A DNA stretch of 64,000 nt from Macrothele yani (lineage: Eukaryota; Arthropoda; Arachnida; Araneae; Macrothelidae), in NCBI GenBank assembly GCA_039090855.1, contig CM077010.1:48936905-49000904 (forward strand), read 5' to 3'. Made by a program: the position numbers and the translations under genes. The notes under the pieces were generated by a model that was given only the letters and a program-made list of their open reading frames with translations, was not told the origin of the DNA and did no database searches. Positions within the stretch are counted from its first letter, which is position 1, and each line of letters opens with the position of its first letter. This document shows positions 43,000-54,699 of this stretch, one piece after another.

Positions 43000-43900
43000 A
43001 CTTTAACATCACGGAACGAGAGAAAAAGAAAATTAAAACTAGTGATTTTCTGCAAAGCAAGAATTCGCCATTTTTTTTTGTGTTCCTGTTTCCAAGCGAG
43101 AAGTCGCCCAAAGGTGTAACATCTTTTCGTCTTTTGGGGTAGGGATTTCAGCAAGGGAATCTATTTTTAGAACCTCAGGGTCGAGATGTGCCAGGGTCTG
43201 CACGTGTGAAGGTCAGAGGTCACTCGAGGCGTGGGAGTGAAAAAGTCCGTTGGGAAGGAGTGAGTTGCTAGGCTGAAGTTTCGACCAATGAGAGGGTCAG
43301 CGGTTTTCAAGCACCCCCTGAGTTTTATCCGTTGAGAGTCACTTTTGTACTTGACTTTTTGCTGACCGGAGAGAAAGAGGGGACGGCAGTCTCTCCTCGC
43401 CTTTTGGCGGGAGAGGGGGCGGCAAGAAGGAAAATTTCGTATTGAAATCTAAACGGACAACAGTTAAAATTGAATTTCAAGGATCTCATTGCTGGAGAGG
43501 AAATGCTTGCAGATTCAACCCTCTCCTCCTCTCCTAGTGGACGACGGAGGAGTGAGCTGCAATAAAAAGAAAAGAAATAACTACCGTGAACTGATCTCCG
43601 CAGGAGAATTTTCTGCCAGCGCAACCCGAATGCTGTTACTACTCGGTTCAATATGGAAGGAACTCTTCAAGCCAGTTCAACCAGACACTGGAAGTTCCGA
43701 AAAAAAAAAAAAGGGGCATGCACGGCTTTGTAGAAGATACCGCCTTTAACTGCTGAATCGTCGAGTTGGGCCCTACTGATTACAACAAAGGGTCCACCAG
43801 CAGGGTTCCAAAATGCCCGTTTCCTGTATCGTTGGCCAAACACGCTGCCTCATGAATCCGTTTTCACCATTTGCTTTTATACTTCTGTGGTAAATTTTGA
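43000..43900. promoter_or_regulatory. G+C-rich, promoter-like tract, function unproven
   Basis: The tract is visibly richer in G, C and CpG than the 5 kb on either side. It contains a CCAAT-type site (ACCAATGAGAG), a GGCGGGAGAGGGGGCGGC purine-rich box near 43405 and a possible splice donor AAAGGTAAAAT further on (44118). No TATA box or start site can be fixed from sequence alone. Confidence 0.3.
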
Positions 43901-45035
43901 AAATGCCTCAGAAAAAGGAAAAAGAGAAAAAAAAAAAAGAGGAAAAAAAAAAGCACCTTGGAAGTGAAGTGAAAATCAACCGGGACAGTGGTGTTCTCTG
44001 AGGGAGAGTTTTTTTTTTTATTTATTCATTTTATCTATTATTAGGCTGTGAAACCTTTTTTTTTATTATTATCGACGGTTAGTGTGCTTGGCAGGAAGTG
44101 TTGCTGCCCCCAGTCCTAAAGGTAAAATTCTCTCGGCATTTTCTTTTTTTTGTATTATGTTGTGGTTTCTTTAAAATTATAAAAACGAGTTGATTTTAAA
44201 AGTGGGGGCTGTCGGAAAAATATATTGCAAGACAAAAAAAAGAGAGAGTTGAAGATGCTTTCATTTATGTTTTTTTTTTGTGTTGTCATGTCTGGTAGTT
44301 TAGCAACTTCCCAGGCCAGTAAATTTTGATGTATCGGAGAAATTTAGTTTAATAGTTTGAGCACAGTAAATTTTGGTGCATCGATAATAGTTTAGTTGGG
44401 CATGTGATATTTAAAAAGCAGTGTTATTGTGATGTCGTGGGTGATAAAATAATTGTAAACATTTCTCTCTAGTCTTTTACAGCGTTGAGTTATTTTTTTT
44501 TTATGAGTGAAGATAAATTATGGGATGATTTATATTGGAATTTTGGGAACATATTATAGTGTGATGAAATTGGAAACCTAAAGTGCTGTTTACATTCTTG
44601 GAGTGTTGAGTGTCGAAATTGAGATGGTAGGAGTGTTAATTGAGGACCAGTATTTTACATGCTCCAGATGAGTGTTAATCTCCCATTGGAAAGGGGTGAT
44701 CTTAGGGCAAGCAGGGAACTTGTCCTAGGGCAGAGTGCTCTGAGTAGGGAATTTTCACCAGGATGCGATATGTGCAGAATAGATGTTAAAGTATTTCTTG
44801 TTCTCAAGTTTAGTATTTCACAAAAAGAATGAACATCATGGGTTGCTCACCAGTTCCATTATTAATTGTTCTTTTCTTTGGCCTAAATTTTCTTGTTTTT
44901 ACTATAAGGTTAAAAGTCTAAATGTAATTTTAATTTTCAATAAGGTGAAAATATTTAGTGGGTTATGTAAATGGTCAGTGTTATTGTCTGAAGTGGACCT
45001 GCGCATTGCCATGGTGCAGAGGAATTTCCTTGCTA

Positions 45036-45265
45036 GTGATTTTTCCTGGGACATATGTGGATATAGAGATAAGTGAATTTTCCTGGGACATATGTGGATA
45101 TAGAGATAGGTGATTTTTCCTGGGATACATGTGGATATTGTGATTTGGGATTTCTTGGGATATATAGAGAGAAGTGAATTTTCCTGGGATATATGTGGAT
45201 GTGGTGATTTTTGGATTTCTTGGGATATAGAGAGATAAGTGAATTTTTCCTGGGATATAGTTGTG
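45036..45265 (+). repeat. Minisatellite, TTTTTCCTGGGATATATGTG unit
   Basis: Five imperfect units of about 37 to 65 bp. Each has GTGATTTTTCCTGGGA, then YATATGTGGATRT and AGAGATAA. The longer units carry an added TTTGGGATTTCTTGGGATAT segment. Confidence 0.85.
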
Positions 45266-47187
45266 TTGGTTCTGGGCCGGATGTGCCTGGAGTATTTGGG
45301 GTTGAAGTACAACAGGCTCTTGCAGGCGTGGTTGATCAAGGTGAGATCATGCATTGGTTCGAAAAGGGGAGATCCTTGAAGACGTGGTTTTGGGGGAAAA
45401 CTTGTCTTCAAACCCCCAGTAGTTTCGCTGCTCACGGAAATATGTACTGCCAGCGAGGGTCGGTCGAGCGTTGCTTCAAGAAATGTGGTGAGATCATGTT
45501 AGAGGAAATTCTGTGCCTGATGATGATGTGTCACACTTGAGGATTTTTTCCTTTCCCTTTGCATAGGCTGAAAGTGGATTCACGACCCAATTTCACGCCT
45601 TCAGCCTGACTTGGTATTTTCTTCCTGTGTTGGTTCTCAAAACCCAGGGTAGTGTCTGAACTGAGAGTATTTGCCTCACCGCTACCTCAGTAATTCACTG
45701 CAGGTGTTAAATTTAAGTTTGTTTGGTGATTTAAAGTATCTAAATTTATTTGTTTATGATTTGCTGTAGTGCTAGGGATGTAAATTCTAAATTCTGGTTG
45801 TTGGTGTTAGTGAACTTGATATTTAGTTTGGAAATTTAGTTAATTGGTATTTTGAGCTTTTGTTTACAGTATAGAGTTAAGTATCCTGAGCTATTATGTG
45901 AAGTGCAGAGTGAGGTGATTTTTATGAGCAAGCTAGTGCAAGAAGATTGTTTGAATTTCTGAATTATGTTGATGTTATGAATAGTGATAATTTTTAAGAT
46001 TAGTTAGTGAGGTTTCTTTATAAGTGAAGTGGGTTCATTCAGGGTAGTTCTATAGGTTATGTAATGTTAATTAATGCTTGTGCTCAGTGTAAATTCTGTT
46101 TTGAGGATAATTTACTTGGTTTGTTTACTTGCTGATAGTAGATTTGTTAAAGTATAATTTGTGGCTCTTAAAATAACTGTAAATTTAATTGAAGTCTTTG
46201 AATCTGGTCTGGGAGATTGCGGAGTTTGCTAAGAGTGTTTAAATTTAAATCAATAAGTGTAAAATTGTAAATTGGTCATTGAGCTAACTGGGTGAGAGAG
46301 AGGAGAGTACGTTTCAAAGAACAGAACTTGTCCACCTTGTGGAATTAAAAATAATCCAGTATCTTTTTCTTGTGTAAACCATGCGAATCATAGTATGATT
46401 TTGAAGGCATAAATTAAAAGCCTAGTGTTCAAACTAACTGTGTTGACATATGTAAAGTTGTGCTGTTCATAAGGCCAGTGGCCAAATAGAAATAGAAAGT
46501 AAATTGAGATTCTGTTTTATACTGCTGTGTTTAAGCAAACAAGAAAAAAAGGAAATAATATCTGTTTGTCCATTAAAATTAACTCATTAAGTTTTTAAAG
46601 AAAAATAATAAATACAGGCAGTAGCCTTTCAAAAAAAGTTCAAAATGAGTGCAGTGTGAAAAATTTTTGTGTGCTGTTGTCTTCCATGACTTGGTCCCAT
46701 GTACTCCCCCTTAGCTTGACTAAGGCTATCGATCCGAATCCTGGTTTTCTAAGGTATTTCATAACTGCAATTTTTGTCCTAACCTTTTTAAATTGACTTT
46801 TCACCGCCTCCACAAGTTGTTATTGAACGAGTACATTTTATCGTATGACTTATAGTGACACAATTTCATACACATGCAACAATATCCACTTATTTTTGCA
46901 CTTTCAGGTGACTCAACTCTGCTTGAACACAAACAACGCAAACTTTCCAATAACTTCTTGTGGAATGTAAATTTTCAGATGCATTTTTGTTTAGGATGTT
47001 CATGGCCTTTTCTAGTACTTGGAAAATATTTTTGTTTCGAAATGCATCCATCCATCTCCCAAATTTAACTTTTCTATAATTTCCATATGAATTTCAATAC
47101 CAGCATAAATATAACGCCTTTTAATAAATAACAATCAATTATTCAATATACTCAAAATAAATCAAATTAATTTATTTTTTCCACCAA

Positions 47188-47512
47188 AGCAGAAGAAAGA
47201 ATTTTTTCAATCGTAGATTTTTAGAAGCAAATATGTGCAATAAAATGCATTTTAAATTCAATATCTTCATTTAAGCCCTCTAGCGGAGAAGTTGTACATT
47301 CGAAAAACTTAGGGGGAAAAAAACAACCAATAACGAAGGATCCATCATTCTCCAATAACGAAGGATCATCATTCTCACATTTCAATCATGCCAATGCAAA
47401 AAGAATATTTTAAATCGGACTAATAGTTGCAGAGATGTGAGGTCCACGGACGGACAAACTGATAAGTGCAATCTTTTTTACAAAAGACACGCTAAATACC
47501 TGTCAACTACTT
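47188..47512 (+). repeat. Dispersed repeat family R1, right part of the split copy
   Basis: Resumes with AGAAAGAATTTTTTCAATCG and ends with GTCCACGGACGGACAAACTG then CAATCTTTTTTACAAAAGA, the same terminal block as at 22680-22730. A local repeat of ATAACGAAGGATC (47331 and 47356) is present. Confidence 0.75.
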
Positions 47513-47599
47513 CCTAGACTGCGGCAAATTCCAGAGACCCCGGAGATTGGAGTCACGGCATAGAAATATGCAGCAGCTTTTATCATGACTTAGAAATAT

Positions 47600-47941
47600 T
47601 TACAGTTTTGGAATTGTACTGATCAAAACCTGTTCGAACATCATTACTGCTGGCAGATAGCAGTAGATGCGAATTCGCCAATTTGCGGCATCGTCGACAC
47701 GCGGTGGCTCGATAAGAACCGGTTTGAACATCGCTTTTGCTTCGTGATGGATTCCTATCATAGGTGAAGAAGCTCTAATGTTCGCGACGGCATCGTGTGG
47801 TTTCATCGACATTGTTCTTCACGATGCATCGCATCACAATATTGCGAAGGACGACACGCCGTAGTACCGTTAAAAAATCGGAGCCTCGCTGTAAAATTTA
47901 AAACCCATTTTTCGCGATATACAGGTACATCGCCCAGCCCT
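47600..47941 (-). mobile_element. CpG-rich MITE-like segment ending TAGGGCTGGGCGATG
   Basis: Read on the minus strand from 47941: TAGGGCTGGGCGATGTACCT, then GTATATCGCGAAAAATGGGT, and a run of CpG-containing sequence with CATCG/CGATG motifs. The terminus TAGGGCTGGGCGAT-ATCG is one I recall for a widespread class of hAT-type non-autonomous elements. The other end is not clear (near 47600). Confidence 0.5.
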
Positions 47942-48009
47942 AATGACGCGCGACAAATTTTTCTGCGAAGCAAACACACAGGTTGTCGGTAGCTTGCGTT
48001 CAACAAAAA

Positions 48010-48551
48010 TACCTTACTGTTATTGCCCACAGTTGAAAGAACCGCGGTTAGCAGAGGTCCGAAAATGAAAGTGACGAAGTTGAAAAGTTTGTAAGAATTG
48101 AAGAACTGATGCATGGTGTTCAAAAGTATTAATATCCTCAAAGTTACACTTTATCTTACCAAAAATAGTGAAAGCTATCATGCATTCATGGTCCTCACAA
48201 AGTTTTTCAGCATGATGGATAAAATTGTCATCCAAGGGCATAAAAGAAAGAACAAAAAAAAAATGACAATAAAGAAATGGGAAGGGTAACAAAGATATCA
48301 ACAAAATGAAAAATTTAAGCAATGGATACTGCTTAGCTGCAGAGTCAACAAAAGACAAATGTGGCTGTGGTACTTGCTGAGAAGTTTATGCTTGGCGAAA
48401 TCGCCGTCCAGAATTTTAGTTACTCTTGAATTGTTCAATTGTGTATGTAAAAAAAATTAATATTTGGCTCCTAAAAAACTGTGAACGGCACCTAAATATT
48501 TAGCTGCACGGGCCATTTAGCACATGGCAATTTTTTTAGTTTCGTACCCTG
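48010..48551 (-). mobile_element. R2-family element, terminal part with short conserved frame
   Basis: The minus strand begins CAGGGTACGAAACTAAAAAA at 48551, followed by GCTAAATGGCCCGTGCAGCT. It carries an open frame with FVDSAAKQYPLLKF, then DDNFIHHAEK and CEDHECMIAFTIFGKIK, then FEDINTFEHHAS. The copy at 58160-58744 has the same tip and the same frame with few changes. I do not recognise the peptide. It may be captured coding sequence or part of a transposase exon. Confidence 0.55.
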
Positions 48552-49320
48552 CTCGTGGCTGTGATGTCTCGACTGATGGCCTCGTGAGCTGGTTGTCCGC
48601 TTATATCCCAGACGACATTTGTGCAATTGGCCTGCAAATGCAATCATTTGCATAACTTGTACGTGTGCACCCACCCTGCAATTTGCATGGAGCTGCGTTA
48701 AAACCTACATGGTGTGGCATTTTCTCTGCCAGGCAATGTATTAAGTTTCCTTAGAGGATATGAACCTTACTCCTATGTGACTGAGGGTGTTTATTGTCGA
48801 TTATCAGTTGGATATTAAAAGGGTGGATTTAAACAGGATGGTTTGTAAACTTTTAAAAAAAAATGTCTGAACCTATATAGAAGAATTATAAGCGATTGAA
48901 GCTAGAAATTTACAGATTTTTTCATTTAGCTTCTTAAAGCTTTTAATTTAATTTTTGATTTATTTTCATTCAAAGTGCTCATGTTTATTTTGCAGGAGGG
49001 AATACACATAGAGAAGCCATATCCAAGATTTCTCTGTATTTCTTTCCCATGTAGATTTTGCTAGCCAAATGAATTTTTGGGAGTTGTGGTTTTTGATAAA
49101 CAGATCGCGAAATGATTTATTCGTTTCATGCACCGATTGCTCTGCTGTCCCCCCTCCCCTTTTTAAACCACTACTAATAGAAAATTTGATGGTAGAAATT
49201 TGCATGGAAAGAATTAAGTTAAAATCTTCAATTGCTATCACGAATGAGGCAAAATTAAAAAAAGTACCACCAACATAATTAACAGACAAATAATACGAAA
49301 GAAAATGAGGCCTCCCTTAC
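48552..49320. other. Spacer, no gene
   Basis: Nothing supportable. Small frames on both strands near 48966-49289 lack motifs or splice support. Confidence 0.35.
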
Positions 49321-49323
49321 CAC

Positions 49324-49410
49324 CTGGCAAGGTTTCCAGAGTTGCCATTGACAGATGATAGCTCTCAGCAACCTTCTGAGAGTATCTCTTTCCACTCTCC
49401 AGTGTGACTC
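49324..49410 (-). CDS. FKBP46: Exon of nuclear FK506-binding protein: start of nucleoplasmin-like domain
   Basis: An 87-bp internal exon. On the minus strand a strong pyrimidine tract (TTTTTTTTTATCTCCCTGTT) and CTATAG precede it, and the donor GTGGTAAG follows CCAG. The reading is VTLESGK, RYSQKVAESYHLSMATLE, TLP, and the last base G joins AC of the next exon to make Asp. FWGVTL-x-G-K-RYSQ-V-x-x-S-F/Y-H-x-S-x-A-x-L is the recognisable opening of FKBP46/39 proteins. The preceding exon should end Met-Phe-Trp plus one base and was not found between 49411 and 64000, so it is probably beyond the window. An alternative donor three bases downstream (GTAAGG) would add one Gly codon. Confidence 0.85.
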
Positions 49411-50859
49411 CTATAGAAACAGGGAGATAAAAAAAAATCTTTGCATCATTCCACCGAAATAAAACTGTTGAAAATAAAATTATGAACTTGCAGTCTGAAA
49501 AGCATCAAATTTCAAGCTGTGGTCTAATTAATTATTAATCACAATTTATGCAATCTCGTAAAAAATGTGTCAGCCAGCCATCACATATTTTCATTCAAAA
49601 AATGTCAGATATCAGACACTTACAGAAATACCAATGTTTTTGTTTTTCAAATTCTCTGTAAAATAGTAGTGAAGATTTCCCTTTTGAAATCCTACCTTTT
49701 TGTTCTGTTTTAATGATTTGCAATAAAAACAATTCCAACTGTTTCTCAACTGATGCTTCAGCTTGCAGAACTTGTAGCACAGATATGGCACATATTGCAT
49801 ACCAGTGCACACCTTCCGAGGATTTGTGGAATATCTGCTTTGTCGCATGGTCTCAGTGATGGAGATTCACACGAAGGACCTCACAATAAGTAGATGGTTA
49901 TAATGCTTTACTTCTATAGTGCATTTCTAGATGGCAGAGAGATTTAAATTAAACATGTGTTTCCCATTCTATCCCATTTCTATTCACTCTACACTGATAA
50001 AGGAAACAGTTACTGAATTATTCTACATAAAATACAGGTTCTCTTCAAAATATACAAAGTATATCCAACTGGATGCAAAGGAAGCTTAAAAAAGAAAATA
50101 TCAATATTGGCATCAGACAAGGACCTTCAAACTGCACAGCAGTTAAGAAGCAATATAAAGACCCATCAAAACCTGAGGACCAAAGCAGAGTCTATTATTT
50201 TATTTGTCTTTCGTCACCAGGTAGTTGAACAAAGAAAAAAATGCACAAGAATGACCAAAAGAACATTATCAATCCATCTGAAAGAACACAGATCTAAAAC
50301 TTGGTAATAATTGATAACATAGCTATTCCTAGACTTAATGCATTATAAATATCTCAAAATTATGGGTAAAAACTAAGAAATAAAAGGATATTTTTAAGTC
50401 ATATTTTTGGGTAGTACCCCTACCCTTCCTTATAGTCTAGGAGCTAGCTCATGTCCCGTATGCACTTCTATGTCCCCAAGTTTTATTGCTGGATCTTTTA
50501 ACACACCTATAGGAATGTTTAAAAAAGTTGGTCACATGGTCCAGATCACGGTCGTTTGGCCACCATATTGGAAAATGGCCACTATAACAATGAATTTTAG
50601 TTTACGCGTATCTCCGCTCCCAGTCCAATTTTATTTGTATGAAGCTCATTTTTGACTCCTTTTTAGAAGGCACACAAATTTGGTTATTATACATTTATTG
50701 ATAAAATCAGTATTTTATGAAGCTTATTTCTATAAGAGACAAAATCACGATTTTCTGAGTAAAACTGCTATAAAAATGAGGGAAATAGCAAAACTCTTAG
50801 TATATAAACAAAAACAAATGTTTATTTATTACTGAAAGAAGACACAGTGGAAGAGATTA
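49411..50859. other. Upstream intron DNA and a possible transposon edge
   Basis: No exon found. A frame at 50107-50307 contains TKRTLSIHLKEHR, which resembles the helix after the second tyrosine motif of GIY-YIG endonucleases but is too short to call. DNA at 50400-50700 (GGCCACCATATTGGAAAATG and CGTATCTCCGCTCC phrases) has the character of long terminal repeats such as 3113-3601 but is not a copy of them. Confidence 0.35.
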
Positions 50860-51590
50860 AAACTTTAACAGAGTGCATCAAGGCAAAAGACATTACAAGA
50901 ACATGAACCCATGTTGAAACTCTTAAACGACGAATGCCAAAAAGTTACAGAAAATAGAAAAGTTTGATGAAGAACAAGGTACAGAAGAAGAGATTTTTGT
51001 TATTGGTACCGGTTCCTACAAAACATATTTCCTGTGCTGAAAGATCTTACACGAGCACAGAGAGAAGGGAATTGGGATCTGAATGTTAGTTCCCTAATGC
51101 GGGCAATTCCTCTCTTCTTTGCATTCGATAAGACAAAAACTACTGTAGATGGGCAAGTGTTTTCTTGGAGGACTGTTTACATTTTTCGCAGAACTTTCCT
51201 GAGATTTATGCAGATTTCCAAGCAGGATACTTTGCTGTGAAAAACATGCAGCAAGAATTCAGTTGCATTGCTATGGATCAAGAATTGGAGCAAAATTAAA
51301 ACAAGCCAGCAAAATGCAACAAAGATGTCATTACTAAACAGAAAATCAATTGTCAAGCAAGCACTGATCTTTTAAACTGCAAACAAATTGGAGAAAAGGT
51401 TCACACTCAGTTCAGAAGTGAAAGATTTGAAGAAAAGTCACTAGGTCTACTGCAACCTATGAAGAGACAAAAAAAACTGCAAACACATTGCAACCTGATG
51501 AAGTAAATGTGGAAAAAGAAACTGCCCATGCTTTGCGGTTAATTGACATAGCTAGGTGCCGAGGATATGAAGTAAGCAGGTCTCGATTTC
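50860..51590 (+). pseudogene. C-terminal part of the uncharacterised transposon protein family
   Basis: Plus-strand pieces read DLTRAQREGNWDLNVSSLMR, AIPLFFAFDKTKT, then, after a frame change, NMQQEFSCIAMDQELEQ and NKPAKCNKDVIT. The order R-A-x-R-E-G-N-W, P-x-F-F-A-x-D and F-S-x-I-A-x-D-Q-x-x-E-Q matches the C-terminal region of the family whose central region is at 3820-5141. Frameshifts and stops throughout. It is cut on the right by the Sola-like element at 51630, and the pre-insertion sequence continues after 55150. Confidence 0.55.
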
Positions 51591-51629
51591 TTTTTTTTTT
51601 TTTTTTTGCAGTAGCAACACTTGCTAGTG

Positions 51630-52090
51630 GGGCTATTCCATGTCAAGTGATCCAATGTTTAATTCATCTTTTACCTCACGTCTTCAAATTTTCATAAAAT
51701 TTTGTACACTTGTTGAATGATCAAAACTATTTTAAATCTAAAATTTTTATTTTTTTATTTCATCCCATTTTTGAGTTATCAGGGTTTGAAATAAAAAAAA
51801 AATGACAATTTTGGCCTTTCTGGACTACACAAAAACCTTAAAAGCGCAGCCCAGAATTGAGATATTTCAAAACTAAAAATACCACTCTCTTCAGAAATTC
51901 ATGGGCTTTAATATGATATGCCACATGATGGACTTATTTAAAATTTTAAAACTAAGTTACAAAATTTAAAATTTCAAAAAATTGTATTGATTGTATCATA
52001 TTTCTAAAAGCTTTCTGCAAAATTTTATCTAGGGATCTCAATGGGATCAGATTTTTAAAAAATATTTTGTACATGTCTGCCTTATTGGGC
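51630..52090 (+). repeat. Left terminal inverted repeat of the compact Sola-like element
   Basis: Matches the complement of 54700-55146 over long blocks such as CAGAATTGAGATATTTCAAA, AAATTCATGGGCTTTAATAT, GATATGCCACATGATGGACT and AAAAGCTTTCTGCAAAATTT. Confidence 0.9.
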
Positions 52091-52571
52091 TATGTTCAGG
52101 ATAAATTGGCCTTACTGGAGTGAAATAAAACAAAATAAACAAGACTCCAAACCATGATATCAGTTATTCCTTTAAAAAGTTATTCAATTAAAAGGCACCT
52201 GAAAAGCTATCAGGCTTTTCTTAAAAAAATAATTTCTATAGTGGAGTGACAACTTGCTGATGCATGACAGAACCAGTTTCATTTTGTTTGAACCAGCACT
52301 AACTGGCTCTGACTTGTATGGACAAGCTGTTGCTTGTTGTACAGGGCTCAGTGGTGAGTTGAGACTCAGTCTTTCCTTAGCTCTTGTGTTGATCTGTTGG
52401 TGTCTTTGTGTTCCAGCTGTTTTATTGACATTTTGGTGGGAATACACAAGTTAACTAGATTTACTAAATTTTATTGTGAATCTGAGGTGTACTAGTATAT
52501 TTTCACTAGACAATGGCTGCAACAGAAAAAAAAAGTCTAATTTAATATATTGCTGTAATCCTTTTAATAAA

Positions 52572-54682
52572 ATGAGTCATAAGACTATTAAAAATGTAAG
52601 GCCTGTTCAGAATTGGATGTGCAAAATGCAGCCAGAGATTAATCATGGCATGAAGATATGTGACAGTTGCAGAAAATAGTTGACAAAGGAGAAGAAAGAC
52701 AGAAATAATGGAGGAGGAGGATAATGAGTCAAGACAGCCAGATTTTGAAGCTGAAGTACCATTTTTAGAATCAAATATGGCAATTGAATATTTGAACAAG
52801 TCTTTGTCCTGTATTGAAGAATCACCAATTGCAAAGAACGAAAAATACGTGAACCACGATACTGCAAAAGAAAACTAGAGAATGCAAAGAAGAGTCTTGT
52901 TGCTGCATTTGTCAAAGACAAAAGCCTAGAAAACTCAGATATATCTAGTGAAGAATTTGACACAGATTCAGAGATAATCAAACAACTTAAAGAAAGGTTC
53001 AGACAAACACAGATGAGAAGTGAAAAATTTCTTATTTTGACTGTTCTTCCCAAAAGCTGGTCTTGTAAAAGAATTAGAAAGGAATCCTCAGTAAGTGACC
53101 AAATGGCAAGGAAAGCAAAAGCCTTAGTTAAGGAAAAAGGAATTTTGTCTATACCAGATCCAAAAATAGGCAAAATGTTAGATGTTGAAGTTCAAGACAC
53201 AGTCAAAACCTTTTATAATAGCGATGAGGTAAGCCGAATAATGCCTGGAAAGGACTGTGTGACTGTTAAAACAGAAGATGAAACATCCATACATCTGCAA
53301 AAAGACTTATTTTAGGAAACCTTAAAGAAATATACCAACTGTTTAAAACTCTGCATCCCACAGTTAAAATTGGCTTTTCAAAATTTGCAGAACTTCGACC
53401 AAAGAATTGTATTCGTGCGGGTGCAAGTGGTACATTGTGTTTGTGTATGTACCTACCACCAGAATGTTAAGTTGATGATAATTGGTGGAAAATTGGAAGA
53501 CAACTCTGAACGATGGATCTAAGCTTAATGACTATAAAACATGCATTGATAAAATAATGTGCCAAGTTCCTACTCCTCAGTGTCATTTGGGTAGCTGTAA
53601 GAGTTGTCCAGGAATAGAAACCTTAAAGGAACAGCTTATGAACAATATGGAAGAAGAGATGATAGAAAGCATTACCTACAAACAGTGGGTTTTGGTTGAT
53701 AGCTGTACATTCGAGACATTAACAAAGCCTGCAGAAGAATTTATTGAAAATTTGTGTGAACAGCTGGTATTGTTAAAAACTCACTCTTTCATTACACATC
53801 AACAAGCAGCATACCACTCACACCTGAAAGCGAACATTCAGGAGAATCAGGCCTTGATAACATTGGACTTTTCAGAGAACTACTCTTTTGTCCTCCAAGA
53901 TGAAGCCCAGTCATTCCACTGGACAACAACCAGGCAACAATTCATCCATTTGCTGTATATTATAGTCAAAGAGGGGGGATTAAGTTCAAAAGCTTGGTTG
54001 TGATTTTCGAATGCTTAACACACAATAGTATAGCTGTTCATACTTTTCAGAATAAACTGATCTCATTCCTTGAGGAAAATGTTATTTTGTCCTTGGAAAA
54101 AAATTTTTATTTTTCTGATGGATCAAGTGCACAATACAAAAATAAGAAAAATTTCTCAAACCTGTGTTACCATAAAGATTTGGGTATTTATGCAGAGTGG
54201 CACTTCTATGCAACAGCCCATGGAAAAGGAGTATGCGATGGTTTGCGAGGGACAATCAAGTGTCTTGCAGCCAATTACAGAGACCCTACACAGACCAAAT
54301 TATGTCACCACTGGAACTCTTTCACTGGTGCCAAGATAACATCCCTTCCATCCAGTTCTTATTTTCAACAAATGAGGATTACAGAAAAGAAGAAATGTCC
54401 CTAAAACAACACTTTGAGAGAGTGAAAGTGGTCAAGGGAACACAAGGATTTCACTGCTTTATTCCATCTACAACCAGTCCAGCAGAAATTGCGACCAAGG
54501 TGTACTCCTTTAGCAATGAGAGTCAGAAGTTTGACATTGAAGGAGGTACAAAATCTCTGGATATGGTTGAGATAACTGGATATGTAACGTGTGAATACAA
54601 TAAAAAATGGTGGTTGACCTATGTGCTGTCGGTGGACTATGAAAGTGAAGAAGCAACTAATATCTGTTATCGATACAATTAG
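52572..54682 (+). pseudogene. Sola-like transposase, broken by frameshifts
   Basis: Reads in four frames in order. A short Cys-containing N-terminus (MSHKTIKNVRPVQNWMCKMQ) leads into an acidic linker, then LVKEKGILSIPDPKIGKML and FYNSDEVSRIMPG. From about 53335 come FSKFAELRPKNCI and CQVPTPQCHLGSCKSCPG. The catalytic region follows: ALITLDFSENYSF (first Asp), YFSDGSSAQYKNKKNF (second Asp) and EWHFYATAHGKGVCDG. The C-terminal frame ends CRYN at 54682. D-F-S-E-N, S-D-G-x-x-A-Q-Y-K-N and H-G-K-G-x-x-D-G suggest a DDE-type nuclease that cuts at the element ends. Breaks at 53315, near 54000 and near 54390 inactivate it. Some could be introns, but no good splice pairs are obvious. Confidence 0.75.
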
Positions 54683-54699
54683 ACTCATTAAGAACAATG

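Larger units (their letters stand above)
42661..47187. mobile_element. Unassigned 4.5-kb insertion within repeat R1
   Basis: By comparison with 22430-22460, repeat R1 is interrupted between AAAAGGAA and AGAAAGAATTTTTTC. The inserted DNA starts with two stem-loops: TGTCATGG (42662) with CCATGACA (ending 42766), and TTCCTGGTTG (42782-42791) with CAACCAGGAA (42833-42842). A more G+C-rich, promoter-like tract with GACCAATGAGAG (43286) follows, then T/G-rich DNA with a minisatellite. I find no gag, pol, transposase or terminal repeat pair. It could be a long terminal repeat with flanking leader, a non-coding gene copy or several insertions. Confidence 0.45.
40729..49323 (-). other. FKBP46: 8.6-kb intron of the FKBP gene
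   Basis: Bounded on the minus strand by a donor after CCAG (GTGGTAAG at 49323) and by the acceptor TTTCAG (40729). It contains repeat family R1 interrupted by a 4.5-kb insertion, a CpG-rich MITE-like segment and an R2-family element. The stretch 40729-41750 shows only AT-rich DNA with A, C and T runs. Confidence 0.7.

Noticed and set aside
43325..43749. Overlapping open frames in the G+C-rich tract
   Set aside because: Low-complexity or Arg/Ser-rich text on both strands without splice sites or known motifs. Openness is explained by base composition.
44783..45540. Open frames across the TTTTTCCTGGGATATATGTG array
   Set aside because: Frames arise from the minisatellite and flanks. No gag, envelope or other recognisable domain.
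42661..47187. LTR retrotransposon
   Set aside because: The left end resembles an LTR start (TGTCATGG), but no second LTR, primer-binding site, polypurine tract or pol motif was found.
50107..50307. GIY-YIG endonuclease fragment (TKRTLSIHLKEHR)
   Set aside because: Only one helix-like motif is present, without the GIY or YIG tyrosines. Too short to distinguish from chance.
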